Part shown: piece after piece, positions 1 to 8,788 of the stretch
Layout of the letters: every line of letters begins with the position of its first letter
Numbering within the stretch: position 1 is the first letter of the stretch
Source of the DNA: Teredinibacter haidensis
Lineage (GTDB): Bacteria; Pseudomonadota; Gammaproteobacteria; Pseudomonadales; Cellvibrionaceae
Direction: 5' to 3'
Assembly (NCBI RefSeq): GCF_014211975.1
Contig: NZ_CP060084.1
Location: 3,235,001-3,299,000, forward strand
DNA: 64,000 bases
Position numbers and translations under genes: made by a program
Notes under the pieces: model-generated
Told to the model about the DNA's origin: nothing
The model's input: the letters and a program-made list of their open reading frames with translations, nothing else
Databases searched by the model: none

Positions 1-480
1 GCTTACCGATGAGCCCACATTACTATACTGAACACTCCCGTCTTCCAACGAAACGGGAGTGGAAACATCTACCGACGTCGACGCATTGCTTACACCAACA
101 GACTCCGCCCCCACCTCCACAACCAGCTGCTCACCTTCAACTCGCGAAGTATAGGGTACTAAACTATTGAGGTTTACAATTAATCGCGTCCGACCGCCAC
201 CGGCGACAACAACCGCACTGCTAACCTCGCCGACTGACATTGAGTACTTTTTCTGCGGCAATAAATTTTCAACATCAGAAAAATCTAACACAATCCGTGC
301 GGGCTGATCGATCGTATAGCCCTCAGGCTTGGAGATCGCCCCCTCGAACAACAAGCGAATTTCTGCACGCTCACCAGGTAACTCAGAGAACTGAATATCT
401 TTCAGATTCGCTGCGCTAACCACGCCTGAAACCAACACAAGGGTACCAGAGAGCAGGATTATTAATTTACGTATGAACAT
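1..480 (-). CDS. pilQ: Type IV pilus secretin PilQ, N-terminal part (cut by window edge)
   Basis: PilQ forms the outer-membrane secretin through which the type IV pilus is extruded. The frame is open from an ATG at 478-480 (minus) to the window edge, about 160 codons. It starts with a hydrophobic signal peptide rich in L, V and G (MFIRKLIILLSG...) ending near VVSAA. What follows has the look of an AMIN domain, the peptidoglycan-binding beta domain at the N-terminus of PilQ (segments such as ELPGERAEIRLLFEGA and QPARIVLDFSD). The secretin core lies outside the window. It is the last gene of pilMNOPQ, 5 bases after pilP, so it is almost certainly co-transcribed. The identification rests on position plus the AMIN-like N-terminus. 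Confidence 0.9.
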   Translation of the reverse strand, partial: MFIRKLIILLSGTLVLVSGVVSAANLKDIQFSELPGERAEIRLLFEGAISKPEGYTIDQPARIVLDFSDVENLLPQKKYSMSVGEVSSAVVVAGGGRTRLIVNLNSLVPYTSRVEGEQLVVEVGAESVGVSNASTSVDVSTPVSLEDGSVQYSNVGSSVS

Positions 481-485
481 GTTGT

Positions 486-1019
486 TTATTCCTTCTCAGC
501 TAAAGCAAGTACACTTGGTCTTTCCAGCCAGCCATCGAGACCATCAGAGACAATTTCGATCAAATCCAGCTTTGCTTCCGACATTTCGACAACTTTGCCA
601 TGGTTGTTACCCAAATAATTACCCTGAGTAACCAAATGAATACGACCCTCACCATCTTTAATTAGCGCCCAAAGGGTTTCGCCCTTTTTCAAACTACCGA
701 CCATCTGCAGTGAGGACAAAGCAAAATCTTCTAAAAACTCTTTTTCTCTCGAAAAATCCGGCTTTACGTTTGCGCTTGAGCTTGCGTAAACGCGTCTCTC
801 CACATCCATGGGCAAATCAAAAGGACTGCGCATCGCAGCAGAACTGTAAATGAAGGCTTCGTAAGGCCGAAACGACGGCAGAGGTTCAATAGATCCCGCA
901 GGCCTTTGTTTCACTTCACCTATATATGAGCGTAAGTCGGCATGGTCACTCCCCGAGCTACACCCAACAATCGATACACCAATTACTGATATCAACAAAA
1001 TGCGATTTAGTATCTGCAT
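486..1019 (-). CDS. pilP: Type IV pilus inner-membrane lipoprotein PilP
   Basis: PilP is the lipoprotein that links the PilMNO inner-membrane platform to the PilQ secretin. The 177-residue product starts with a lipoprotein signal peptide with lipobox VGCS (Cys about residue 20). A disordered stretch is followed by a C-terminal beta domain with the family pattern of Gly-rich turns (KKGETLWALIKDGEGRIHLV, QGNYLGNNHGKVV). Length matches known PilP. It sits between pilO (2-base gap) and pilQ (5-base gap), as in all pilMNOPQ operons. Confidence 0.95.
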   Translation of the reverse strand: MQILNRILLISVIGVSIVGCSSGSDHADLRSYIGEVKQRPAGSIEPLPSFRPYEAFIYSSAAMRSPFDLPMDVERRVYASSSANVKPDFSREKEFLEDFALSSLQMVGSLKKGETLWALIKDGEGRIHLVTQGNYLGNNHGKVVEMSEAKLDLIEIVSDGLDGWLERPSVLALAEKE

Positions 1020-1021
1020 TA

Positions 1022-1660
1022 CTATCTATCCTGGGATTTATAGCGATATGTCTTGGCGATAATTTCCATCGACAAGCCACTATTCACCAAACTTGCGCCC
1101 TTGCTGGAAGCTTTGGTCTTGCGAATATTAAAGTCATGTAGGGTTACAATACGTGGCATCCCCGCCACCCCACTAACAAAGGCACCGAATTCGTGATAAC
1201 CACCGGTTACTTTTACTTTGATCGGCAACTCCACATAAAACTCGGTAGTAACCTCGTTCTGCAGCGCGATACTTTGTATTGCTAAACGGCTCTCAACACC
1301 TTTATCATCGATATCCTCCAGCAATCCGGGCACTTCTGTTTCAGTCGGCAGACGGGACACCAGGGCACCAAAAGACTCTTGCATTTCAATCATTTGCTTA
1401 CGGTATCGATCCAGATTCGCCGCTTCAAACGCTTTTGATTCAAAAGATTTCTTTAACTCAACTTCCTTATTTTGCGCCACACCCAAATCGTGAAACTTAT
1501 CTTTAACGACAAAAAAGTACATCGCAAAGACAATAAGCCCTGCCGCCAATACGCATAAAAACATTCTTACGGGAGTAGGCCAAACACCTACCCGATCCCA
1601 ATCCACATTATTAAAATCAAAATTTTTCAGCTGCTCTACGTACTGATTCAAATCAGCCAT
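1022..1660 (-). CDS. pilO: Type IV pilus assembly protein PilO
   Basis: PilO pairs with PilN in the inner-membrane alignment complex of the type IV pilus and controls pilus length and dynamics. The 212-residue protein has a short cytoplasmic N-terminus, one membrane helix at about residues 31-52 (FLCVLAAGLIVFAMYFFVV), a periplasmic coiled-coil stretch rich in K and E (about 55-100) and a C-terminal ferredoxin-like domain with a GGYHEFGAFVSGVAGMPRIV segment typical of PilO. The coding regions are separated from pilN by 1 base and from pilP by 2 bases, so translation is probably coupled. Confidence 0.95.
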   Translation of the reverse strand: MADLNQYVEQLKNFDFNNVDWDRVGVWPTPVRMFLCVLAAGLIVFAMYFFVVKDKFHDLGVAQNKEVELKKSFESKAFEAANLDRYRKQMIEMQESFGALVSRLPTETEVPGLLEDIDDKGVESRLAIQSIALQNEVTTEFYVELPIKVKVTGGYHEFGAFVSGVAGMPRIVTLHDFNIRKTKASSKGASLVNSGLSMEIIAKTYRYKSQDR

Positions 1661-1661
1661 T

Positions 1662-2219
1662 CTACTTGCCCTCCTCTTCGGGAAGAACTGCCTTTAGCTG
1701 CATTCGAAAAACGCTAGCCTGTTCGCCGTGTTGAGGCGCAGCAACAACGGAACGTAAATTGGGCCCAGAAAACCAGTCAGAATCATCCAGCTGGCGCATA
1801 AAAGTGGAAACCCTATTCGTCGATTCACTCACACCCTCAATAAAAATGGTACTTCCCGACTTGGAGAGGGAAGTAATATACACACCATCCGGTACCGATT
1901 TAGCAAAAGCATCAAAATAGTGGACGATAATCGAACGCCTGCCCTCCAACCCCTGAATCACCTTCATCCTATCCAGCAGCTCGCGCCGCTTATTTTTCAA
2001 GTCTTTGATTTCGCTAACCTGGCTTTGAAGCTGTGAAATTTCCGCCTGGAGTAAATTATTGCGAGATTTCTGAGAGGAAATACTGCCCTCAACAGACTGA
2101 ATCCACAAATAACCTATACCCAGAGCAAGCAAACAAACGCCACCTAACTGGAACAAAAACTCTTTCTTTTTCTCCTGGCGATGCTCTTCTCTCCAGGGCA
2201 ATAAGTTAATCTGAGCCAT
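1662..2219 (-). CDS. pilN: Type IV pilus assembly protein PilN
   Basis: PilN binds PilM through a conserved cytoplasmic N-terminal peptide and pairs with PilO in the periplasm. The PilM-binding motif INLLPWRE is at residues 4-11, followed by one membrane helix at about 24-44 and a coiled coil rich in S, Q and K. I chose the ATG at 2219 because it places MAQINLLPW at the N-terminus as in the family and lies 1 base after the pilM stop. An upstream in-frame TTG at 2228 would add three residues, but an AAGGAG sequence then sits too close to it. Length (185 aa) is normal. Confidence 0.95.
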   Translation of the reverse strand: MAQINLLPWREEHRQEKKKEFLFQLGGVCLLALGIGYLWIQSVEGSISSQKSRNNLLQAEISQLQSQVSEIKDLKNKRRELLDRMKVIQGLEGRRSIIVHYFDAFAKSVPDGVYITSLSKSGSTIFIEGVSESTNRVSTFMRQLDDSDWFSGPNLRSVVAAPQHGEQASVFRMQLKAVLPEEEGK

Positions 2220-2220
2220 G

Positions 2221-3288
2221 TTACACAAAGCTCCTTAGGGCCAATCCCGTAGCAATCATTAAAGAAGGCGCATCGTTGATTAGCGCAGCGGCATTAACTT
2301 TTGACGATACCGACATGTTGGCGAATGGATTGGCAACAGTGGCTGATGTTCCAAGTTTCTCTTCAATTAAGCCCGCCAACCCTTCCATCGATGCAACGCC
2401 ACCGGCAAGAACAATATGATCCACGTCGTTATATTGACTAGAGGAAAAAAAGAACTGGAGAGACCGGGTTACCTGCTGAACCACAGCATCCTTAAACGGC
2501 TCTAACACCTCTGGCTCATAATCGTCAGGGAGGCCACCCTGTTTCTTAGCTAACCCTGCCTCGTCTGCAGAAAGTCCGTATCGGCGCTGAATTTCTTCGG
2601 TTAACTGCTTGCCACCAAATAATTGCTCGCGGGTGTAAATGGTCTTGCCATCAACCAGAACACTTAGCGTCGTCATGGTCGCACCAATATCCACAATAGC
2701 CACGACCTGCTCTTCCTGGTCTTCAAGCTGCTCCCTGATCAGCGAAAAGGCGCGCTCTACGGTATAAGCTTCAACGTCGACAACTTTTGCGTTCAAGTCG
2801 GAAAGCTCAAGCATAGACGCTCGCATATCAACGTTTTCACGGCGACATGCCGCCAATAAGATTTCAAGCTGATCGGGATCTTTAGACGAGGGGCCAAGCA
2901 CATCAAAATCGATGGCGACCTCTTCAAGGGGATAGGGAATGTACTGATCTGCCTCGAGAGAAATCTGCGTCTCTAGCGCTTCTTCGTTCAAGTGACCCGG
3001 CATTTCAATCACTTTAGTGATTACGGATGACCCCGGTACCGCAACAGCGGCATCCTTAACCTTGGTTCTCGATGATTGAACAACAGCACGAATGACCTGT
3101 GCAACAGCGTCCACGTCAGTAATATTTTTTTCAACCACCACGTTCGGCGGTAGCGCGCGGACTGCATAGTTTTCTACCCGATAGCCATCACCCTGCCGAC
3201 TGAACTCCAACAGCTTCACTGTTGTCGAACTCACGTCCAGACCGAGTACGGGTTTCTTTTTCTGCTCGAATAAACTGAGAATACCCAT
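2221..3288 (-). CDS. pilM: Type IV pilus assembly ATPase-like protein PilM
   Basis: PilM is an actin-like cytoplasmic protein that binds ATP and the N-terminal peptide of PilN, forming a ring below the pilus platform. The 355-residue sequence shows the actin/FtsA-like fold signatures: phosphate-1 loop LGLDVSSTTVKL near residue 16, phosphate-2 segment VAIVDIGATMTTLSVL near 195-210, and an adenosine-type motif VLAGGVASMEGL near 295-305. It is the first gene of pilMNOPQ and diverges from mrcA, the standard arrangement in Pseudomonas and relatives. A candidate promoter lies at 3325-3352. Confidence 0.97.
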   Translation of the reverse strand: MGILSLFEQKKKPVLGLDVSSTTVKLLEFSRQGDGYRVENYAVRALPPNVVVEKNITDVDAVAQVIRAVVQSSRTKVKDAAVAVPGSSVITKVIEMPGHLNEEALETQISLEADQYIPYPLEEVAIDFDVLGPSSKDPDQLEILLAACRRENVDMRASMLELSDLNAKVVDVEAYTVERAFSLIREQLEDQEEQVVAIVDIGATMTTLSVLVDGKTIYTREQLFGGKQLTEEIQRRYGLSADEAGLAKKQGGLPDDYEPEVLEPFKDAVVQQVTRSLQFFFSSSQYNDVDHIVLAGGVASMEGLAGLIEEKLGTSATVANPFANMSVSSKVNAAALINDAPSLMIATGLALRSFV

Positions 3289-3324
3289 TTTTCTATCTAT
3301 ATCCGCTACTTAGGTTATGTTTAT

Positions 3325-3352
3325 GTTATAGCACTTTAAGTATATGCTGCAA
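3325..3352 (-). promoter_or_regulatory. Candidate sigma-70 promoter for pilMNOPQ
   Basis: Read on the minus strand, a TTGCAG (-35, 3347-3352) and a TATAAC (-10, 3325-3330) are separated by 16 bases and lie about 35 bases upstream of the pilM ATG. This is a visual match only. On the plus strand the same intergenic region carries a TATAAT at 3388-3393 upstream of mrcA, without a convincing -35. Confidence 0.45.
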
Positions 3353-3442
3353 CTAGAGACTGCGTAGGTAAAGTGTGAAAAAGGTCTTATAATGGCAAAA
3401 CTCATCACAATCTGACTCTTTATTCAGTTTTACAATACTTAA

Positions 3443-6043
3443 ATGACACTAAAAAAACCTTTTCTTATCGTCGCCATCTGGCTGACGCTCGCTGGCACCG
3501 GTGGCGCAATGTGCGTTTTGACCGGAATGTACCTCTATCTGAGCCCACAATTGCCGCCGGTCGACAGCCTAAAAGACGTAAAACTACAAACGCCTTTGCG
3601 CATTTACTCTTCGGATGAAAAGCTTATCGCAGAATTTGGCGAAAAGCGTCGCACTCCCATCACATTTGACCAAATACCGAAAACCTACGTCGATGCTCTG
3701 CTGGCCGCCGAGGATGACAACTTCTTTGAGCATAGCGGTGTTTCAATAAAAGGCCTGATGCGAGCCGTCACACAATTACTATTAACTGGGCGCCGCGCCT
3801 CCGGTGGTAGCACCATCACCATGCAGGTTGCCCGCAACTACTACCTCTCCCGAAGAAAAACGTTTGCCCGTAAATTCAACGAGATATTGCTGGCCCTTCG
3901 CATCGAACAGGAGCTAAGCAAAGAAGAAATTCTGGAGCTCTATGTCAACGTGATCTTTCTCGGTAACCGGGCCTATGGTATTCACGCCGCAAGCCAAGTT
4001 TACTACGGCAAACCACTAAGCCAATTAAGTCTAGCTCAATTTGCCATGCTGGCAGGGTTGCCTAAGGGCCCCTCAACGATGAACCCCATCGCAAATCCGG
4101 AACGCGCCCTAACAAGACGGAATTGGATTCTAGGCAGAATGCTCGCGCTGAAGATGATTGATGAAACTGAATACACTGCGGCCGCATCAGAGGAAATTTC
4201 ATCAAGCTATCACCGCGGCAACGTGGACGTACAAGCTCCCTACGCCGCCGAAATGGCTCGAGCTAAGGCTATTGAACTCTTTGGGCTAAACGCTTACACC
4301 GAAGGTTACCGCATCTATACAACCGTCGATAGCGAGATGCAGAACAGCGCACACAACGCTGTCATTAAAGGGCTTTTAACCTACGATAGCCGGCATGGAT
4401 ACCGAGGCCCGGAACAAAAACTAGAACCACCCAAGATTCCCGAGCTTGGCCCTACACCAATAAACGGCACAACATCAACGTCCGACAGCGAAACAGCCTC
4501 CGACAAAGAACAAGCCATTGACCCTCACCCCTATATTGAGGCCTGGCTTGACCAACTGAAATCCATCCCTACCTATGGGGGGCTATCGCCCGCTGCAGTG
4601 ATTCTGGTGTCAGAGCAATCCATCACTGCCCTCACCCACGAAGGTGAAACAGTGGAAATAACCTGGAAACAGGGGCTCAGCTCCGCAAGGGCCTACATCA
4701 ACCAAGACGCCGTGGGCCCCGCACCGGTAACAGCATCGGATATTGTTTCAGTAGGGGACGTAATTCGTCTGCAAATCAACGATATTGGTGAGTACTCACT
4801 TAGCCAGGTGCCTAACGCTCAAGCGGCTCTTGTGTCGCTAAAGCCAGATGATGGAGCCATACTCTCACTTGTTGGAGGCTTTGACTTTAACCAAAGTCAT
4901 TTCAACCGCGCCACCCAGGCCAAACGCCAACCCGGCTCCAACTTCAAACCTTTTGTCTACACCGCCGCACTGGAAAACGGGCTGACAGCAGCAAGTATTA
5001 TCAACGATGCGCCTATAGTGCTCGATGATGCCACGATGGAAAGCACCTGGAGACCAAAAAACTCCAGCGGCAAGTTCGATGGCCCCACCCGGTTGCGTAA
5101 AGCCCTCTACCGCTCGCGCAACCTGGTCTCCATTCGTGTACTCCGCGAAATCGGCGTGGGCAATACTATTCGCGGCATGAGCCGCTATGGTTTTAACGAA
5201 GATGAGCTTCCGCGCGATCTTTCTCTCGCACTTGGCAGTCACGGACTAACACCACTGGAAGTGGCAACCGGCTACGCGGTATTTGCTAATGGGGGCTACC
5301 GGGTACAACCCTATTTAATCGAACGCATTCTCGATAATACTGGCAAACGAGTGTACGAAGCATTACCGGCGACCGTTTGTCGTGATTGCGAGACTGACAT
5401 TAACACCGACACAGCAGCGATCAGCCAAGACAGACCAACAGCAAACGCCAGCGGCCCCGAATTCGCTAAAATTGAAGACGACCCCTTCGCATTGACTTTC
5501 AACATCAAAAGCCTGCTGGGACAATTAGAGCCCAGCGACTACCCCCGCGCAGAGAGAGTGCTCGATGAACGAGTAGCCTACATCATCAACTCCATGCTGC
5601 AGGACGTTATTCGTCGGGGCACCGGCATACGCGCAAAAGCTCTAGGCCGCTACGATCTTGCGGGAAAAACAGGAACAACCAATGGGCCGGCAGATGCGTG
5701 GTTCTCCGGTTATAACAGCGAAATTGTTGCCACCACCTGGCTGGGCTTCGACCAAATAGCCCCCATTGGCCAAAGGGAATACGGCGGTAAAGCAGCCCTT
5801 CCCATATGGATCGACTTTATGCGCACCGCCCTCGCAGGAAAACCGGAAACAACCCGCGAACAGCCCCCCGGGATCGTGACGGTCCGAATCGACCCAGAAA
5901 CAGGAGATCGTGCCAGAGCCGGTGACCCAGACGCCATTTTTGAATACTTCAGAACGGAGAATACGCCGGAAGAATCGGAGGAGACATCCCCCACAAACCT
6001 GCGCTATGAAAACGAAGAAAGGCTAACGGAAGACCTATTTTAA
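3443..6043 (+). CDS. mrcA: Penicillin-binding protein 1A (bifunctional transglycosylase/transpeptidase)
   Basis: Class A PBP that polymerises and cross-links peptidoglycan. The 866-residue protein has an N-terminal membrane anchor (about 7-32). The GT51 glycosyltransferase domain follows, with the catalytic motif EDDNFFEHSG near residue 90 and the GGSTITMQVARNYYL motif near 120. An OB-like/linker insertion is rich in P, S and T at about 330-370. The transpeptidase domain has the serine motif SNFK near 495 and the KTGTT motif near 740. The C-terminus is acidic. Length is normal for PBP1A (about 800-870). It diverges from pilM as in Pseudomonas (ponA). The encoded lpoA at 18.8 kb is the outer-membrane activator of this enzyme in E. 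coli. Confidence 0.97.
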   Translation: MTLKKPFLIVAIWLTLAGTGGAMCVLTGMYLYLSPQLPPVDSLKDVKLQTPLRIYSSDEKLIAEFGEKRRTPITFDQIPKTYVDALLAAEDDNFFEHSGVSIKGLMRAVTQLLLTGRRASGGSTITMQVARNYYLSRRKTFARKFNEILLALRIEQELSKEEILELYVNVIFLGNRAYGIHAASQVYYGKPLSQLSLAQFAMLAGLPKGPSTMNPIANPERALTRRNWILGRMLALKMIDETEYTAAASEEISSSYHRGNVDVQAPYAAEMARAKAIELFGLNAYTEGYRIYTTVDSEMQNSAHNAVIKGLLTYDSRHGYRGPEQKLEPPKIPELGPTPINGTTSTSDSETASDKEQAIDPHPYIEAWLDQLKSIPTYGGLSPAAVILVSEQSITALTHEGETVEITWKQGLSSARAYINQDAVGPAPVTASDIVSVGDVIRLQINDIGEYSLSQVPNAQAALVSLKPDDGAILSLVGGFDFNQSHFNRATQAKRQPGSNFKPFVYTAALENGLTAASIINDAPIVLDDATMESTWRPKNSSGKFDGPTRLRKALYRSRNLVSIRVLREIGVGNTIRGMSRYGFNEDELPRDLSLALGSHGLTPLEVATGYAVFANGGYRVQPYLIERILDNTGKRVYEALPATVCRDCETDINTDTAAISQDRPTANASGPEFAKIEDDPFALTFNIKSLLGQLEPSDYPRAERVLDERVAYIINSMLQDVIRRGTGIRAKALGRYDLAGKTGTTNGPADAWFSGYNSEIVATTWLGFDQIAPIGQREYGGKAALPIWIDFMRTALAGKPETTREQPPGIVTVRIDPETGDRARAGDPDAIFEYFRTENTPEESEETSPTNLRYENEERLTEDLF

Positions 6044-6070
6044 AGGAGGCGCCATTTTCCACCATATTGC

Positions 6071-6098
6071 TTGCTTTGACAGCACATTCTGGTAGTAT
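6071..6098 (+). promoter_or_regulatory. Candidate promoter of rpmE
   Basis: TTGCTT (6071-6076), a 16-base spacer and TAGTAT (6093-6098) preceded by an extended -10 TG. It lies about 120 bases before the rpmE ATG in the mrcA-rpmE gap. A strong extended -10 followed by GCGCG is common at ribosomal protein genes of this group. Not tested. Confidence 0.45.
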
Positions 6099-6221
6099 GC
6101 GCGATCCTAAATTTGCGCCTCTCACTGAAGCCAAATTGTTCTCTAAACTGCGGTGCGGTGCTAGGCAAATGACCCGGTAGCGGCACACATAAAAGCCACG
6201 AAGGCTGCAAGAGGCAAAACC

Positions 6222-6428
6222 ATGCAAGAAAATATTCAACCAAAATACGGTGAAATGACCGCCACTTGCAGTTGCGGTAACACCATTAAAACTCGCTCTA
6301 CTCTGGCGAAAGATATTCATATCGACGTTTGTTCCGAGTGCCACCCTTTCTATACAGGCAAGCAGAAGGTTCTGGACAGCGGTGGTCGTATCGACCGTTT
6401 CAACAAGCGTTTTACGCGTCGCGGCTAG
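6222..6428 (+). CDS. rpmE: 50S ribosomal protein L31, zinc-binding type
   Basis: Large-subunit protein L31. The 68-residue sequence matches the family throughout. The zinc ligands are at CSC (residues 16 and 18) and C-x2-C (37 and 40), so this is the zinc-containing (C+) form, not the zinc-independent YkgM/L31B type that replaces it under zinc limitation. The conserved C-terminal segment GGRIDRFNKRF is present. It is followed at once by a clear terminator and then priA, the rpmE-priA neighbourhood known from E. coli, although there the two genes diverge. Confidence 0.97.
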   Translation: MQENIQPKYGEMTATCSCGNTIKTRSTLAKDIHIDVCSECHPFYTGKQKVLDSGGRIDRFNKRFTRRG

Positions 6429-6458
6429 TAATTAAGCCAGCGCTAGCAAGCCGTTCCG

Positions 6459-6489
6459 AAAATACCCGCTCTAAAGCGGGTATTTTTTT
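6459..6489 (+). terminator. Rho-independent terminator after rpmE
   Basis: A 12-base perfect stem (AAAATACCCGCT / AGCGGGTATTTT) with a CTAA loop is followed by a T run, 31 bases after the rpmE stop codon. It separates rpmE transcription from priA. Confidence 0.9.
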
Positions 6490-6543
6490 GCCCACCAACA
6501 ATCAAGTCAGCTGCCGCACAAGCTCTCGTGTAGAATCCCCCCC

Positions 6544-8781
6544 ATGACCGCAAGCACCCAGACCCAACAACAATGGTACGCAACCATCGCCCTGCCCGTA
6601 CCCCTGCGCTCCCTGTTCGATTACAGTCTGCCCCAAACAACCACGCCTGACACTCGAAAGCAGCTAGCCGGCTGTCGCGTAAAAGTGAGTTTTCGCTCAC
6701 AAACACTGATAGGCATTATCATCAACTGCCACCAGACTCCCTCTTTCGATCCCAATAAAATCAAACCATTGGACGAAATACTGGATAAACGAGCCACCTT
6801 CCCCGCTGAACTACTAAAGCTCTGCTGGTGGGCGGCCAACTACTACCACCACCCCATCGGCGAAACTCTATACACAGCCCTGCCACAACAACTGCGTCAA
6901 GGAAAGCCCGGCGAGCTGACCACAACGGTATGGCGACTTACGGTCGAAGGCCGTGGACTACCGAAAGACGGCTTAAAGCGAGCCCCCAAACAGCAGGAAG
7001 TACTGCAGCACCTACTTGTTCACCCCCACCTGAGGGGTGATGAAATTGAGGCACGTAATATAAGCCCCACCACCCTCGCAGCCATGATTAAAAAAGGCTT
7101 GCTCGAGAAAGACTCAACCATTGAACCACCACCAACCCAAGCCGAAGTGGACAACACCTTAGTCCTGGAGACACCGCCCAATCTATCTCAGGAGCAGCAA
7201 GCGGCGATCGACCAGCTGCGCTACCACCAATTCAAGACCTACCTCCTGGAGGGCATAACGGGAAGTGGCAAAACCGAAATTTACCTGCAAGCCATTGCCC
7301 GAGTACTGCAAGCAGGTCAACAAGCACTGGTACTCATTCCAGAAATTGGCCTGACGCCTCAGACAATAAAACGTTTTCGCCAGCGTTTTAGCTGTCCGAT
7401 TGCCGAACTTCACTCCAATGTCAGCGAGTCCAAGCGCAATCAAAACTGGATGGCCGCGCGGGACGGGCGGGCGCAAATTGTCATTGGCACGCGACTCGCG
7501 GCTTTCACACCAATGAAGCAATTGGGCATAATCATTATTGATGAAGAGCACGACCTTTCCTACAAACAACAGGACGGATTGCGCTACTCAGCACGGGACC
7601 TATCCATCTATCGCGCCAGCACTCTCCGAATCCCGGTCATCCTCGGCTCGGCAACCCCCTCACTGGAAAGCCTGCACAACGCCATTCATGGGCGCTATCA
7701 CCACTTGCGTCTCACCAAGCGCGCCGGCTCAGCCAAACCACCACAAATAAATATTCTCGATCTTCGACAAAAGCCGCTTTTTGCAGGCCTGTGTGGCGAG
7801 GCCGTAAAAGCGCTGGCAGACACCCTAGCGAACGGACATCAGGCAATCGTATTCATCAACCGTCGCGGTTATGCCCCTACGCTACTTTGCCATCAATGCG
7901 GCTGGATTGCTGAATGCCGCAGCTGCGATGCCCACATGACACTGCATCGCACACCACTGCACCTACACTGCCATCACTGCAACGCTCAACAACCGGCACC
8001 CCGTCAATGCCCCAGCTGCCATAGCACGCAACTGAACCCCAGAGGCCTGGGGACAGAACAAACCGAGCAATGGCTCCAGCAACAGTTTCCGCAGTACCCA
8101 GTCATACGCATCGACCGCGATACCACTCAGCGAAAAAATGCACTCACAGAAACCCTCGAAGAAGTCGGCAAGGGCGAACCCTGCGTACTGATTGGCACCC
8201 AGATGCTGGCAAAGGGTCATCATCTGCCCAAAATTGCCCTGGTTGTCATCGTGGATTGCGACCAAGGGCTACTGAGTTCAGATTTTCGCGGCTCCGAGCG
8301 CCTGGGCCAGTTAATTGTCCAGGTCGCAGGGCGCGCAGGGCGTGAAGACGTTCCCGGCCGAGTGCTAATCCAAAGCCACACTCCAGACCACCCCCTACTG
8401 GAATGCCTAATGACGAAAGGCTACCACCGCTACGCTCGCCAACTATTAAGCGAACGCCAGGCAACGGGACTCCCCCCCTTTGGGTTTTCTGCTCTATTCA
8501 GAGCTGAATCCAAACGCCCAGAGAACGCAATCGAGTTCTTACAGATGGTGGCCCGCACGCTTTCTCAAATAGCGCCCGCATCCAGAGATATCCAATACTT
8601 AGGACCCATACCGGCACGAATGGAAAAGTTAAACGAGCGCTTTCGCTATCAATTTCAGCTAAAAACGAGTTCAAGAAAGGTTTTGCAGGGCATATTAAAA
8701 AAAGGGGTTAAGCAAATCGACCAGCATGCTCTCACCAAGAGAACACGCTGGTCGGTGGATGTGGATGCCTTAGAGAATTAG
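6544..8781 (+). CDS. priA: Primosomal replication restart helicase PriA
   Basis: PriA reloads the replisome at stalled forks. The 745-residue protein has the N-terminal 3'-end-binding domain (about 10-110). The SF2 helicase core follows, with Walker A GITGSGKTEIY near residue 240 and Walker B DEEH near 333. A zinc-binding insert between helicase motifs holds four CxxC pairs (about 449-495: CHQC, CRSC, CHHC, CPSC), and a second helicase lobe carries the motif VAGRAGR near 600. Length is normal. It ends tail-to-tail with the lipoprotein gene at 8789, only 7 bases away. Confidence 0.97.
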   Translation: MTASTQTQQQWYATIALPVPLRSLFDYSLPQTTTPDTRKQLAGCRVKVSFRSQTLIGIIINCHQTPSFDPNKIKPLDEILDKRATFPAELLKLCWWAANYYHHPIGETLYTALPQQLRQGKPGELTTTVWRLTVEGRGLPKDGLKRAPKQQEVLQHLLVHPHLRGDEIEARNISPTTLAAMIKKGLLEKDSTIEPPPTQAEVDNTLVLETPPNLSQEQQAAIDQLRYHQFKTYLLEGITGSGKTEIYLQAIARVLQAGQQALVLIPEIGLTPQTIKRFRQRFSCPIAELHSNVSESKRNQNWMAARDGRAQIVIGTRLAAFTPMKQLGIIIIDEEHDLSYKQQDGLRYSARDLSIYRASTLRIPVILGSATPSLESLHNAIHGRYHHLRLTKRAGSAKPPQINILDLRQKPLFAGLCGEAVKALADTLANGHQAIVFINRRGYAPTLLCHQCGWIAECRSCDAHMTLHRTPLHLHCHHCNAQQPAPRQCPSCHSTQLNPRGLGTEQTEQWLQQQFPQYPVIRIDRDTTQRKNALTETLEEVGKGEPCVLIGTQMLAKGHHLPKIALVVIVDCDQGLLSSDFRGSERLGQLIVQVAGRAGREDVPGRVLIQSHTPDHPLLECLMTKGYHRYARQLLSERQATGLPPFGFSALFRAESKRPENAIEFLQMVARTLSQIAPASRDIQYLGPIPARMEKLNERFRYQFQLKTSSRKVLQGILKKGVKQIDQHALTKRTRWSVDVDALEN

Positions 8782-8788
8782 ATAGAAT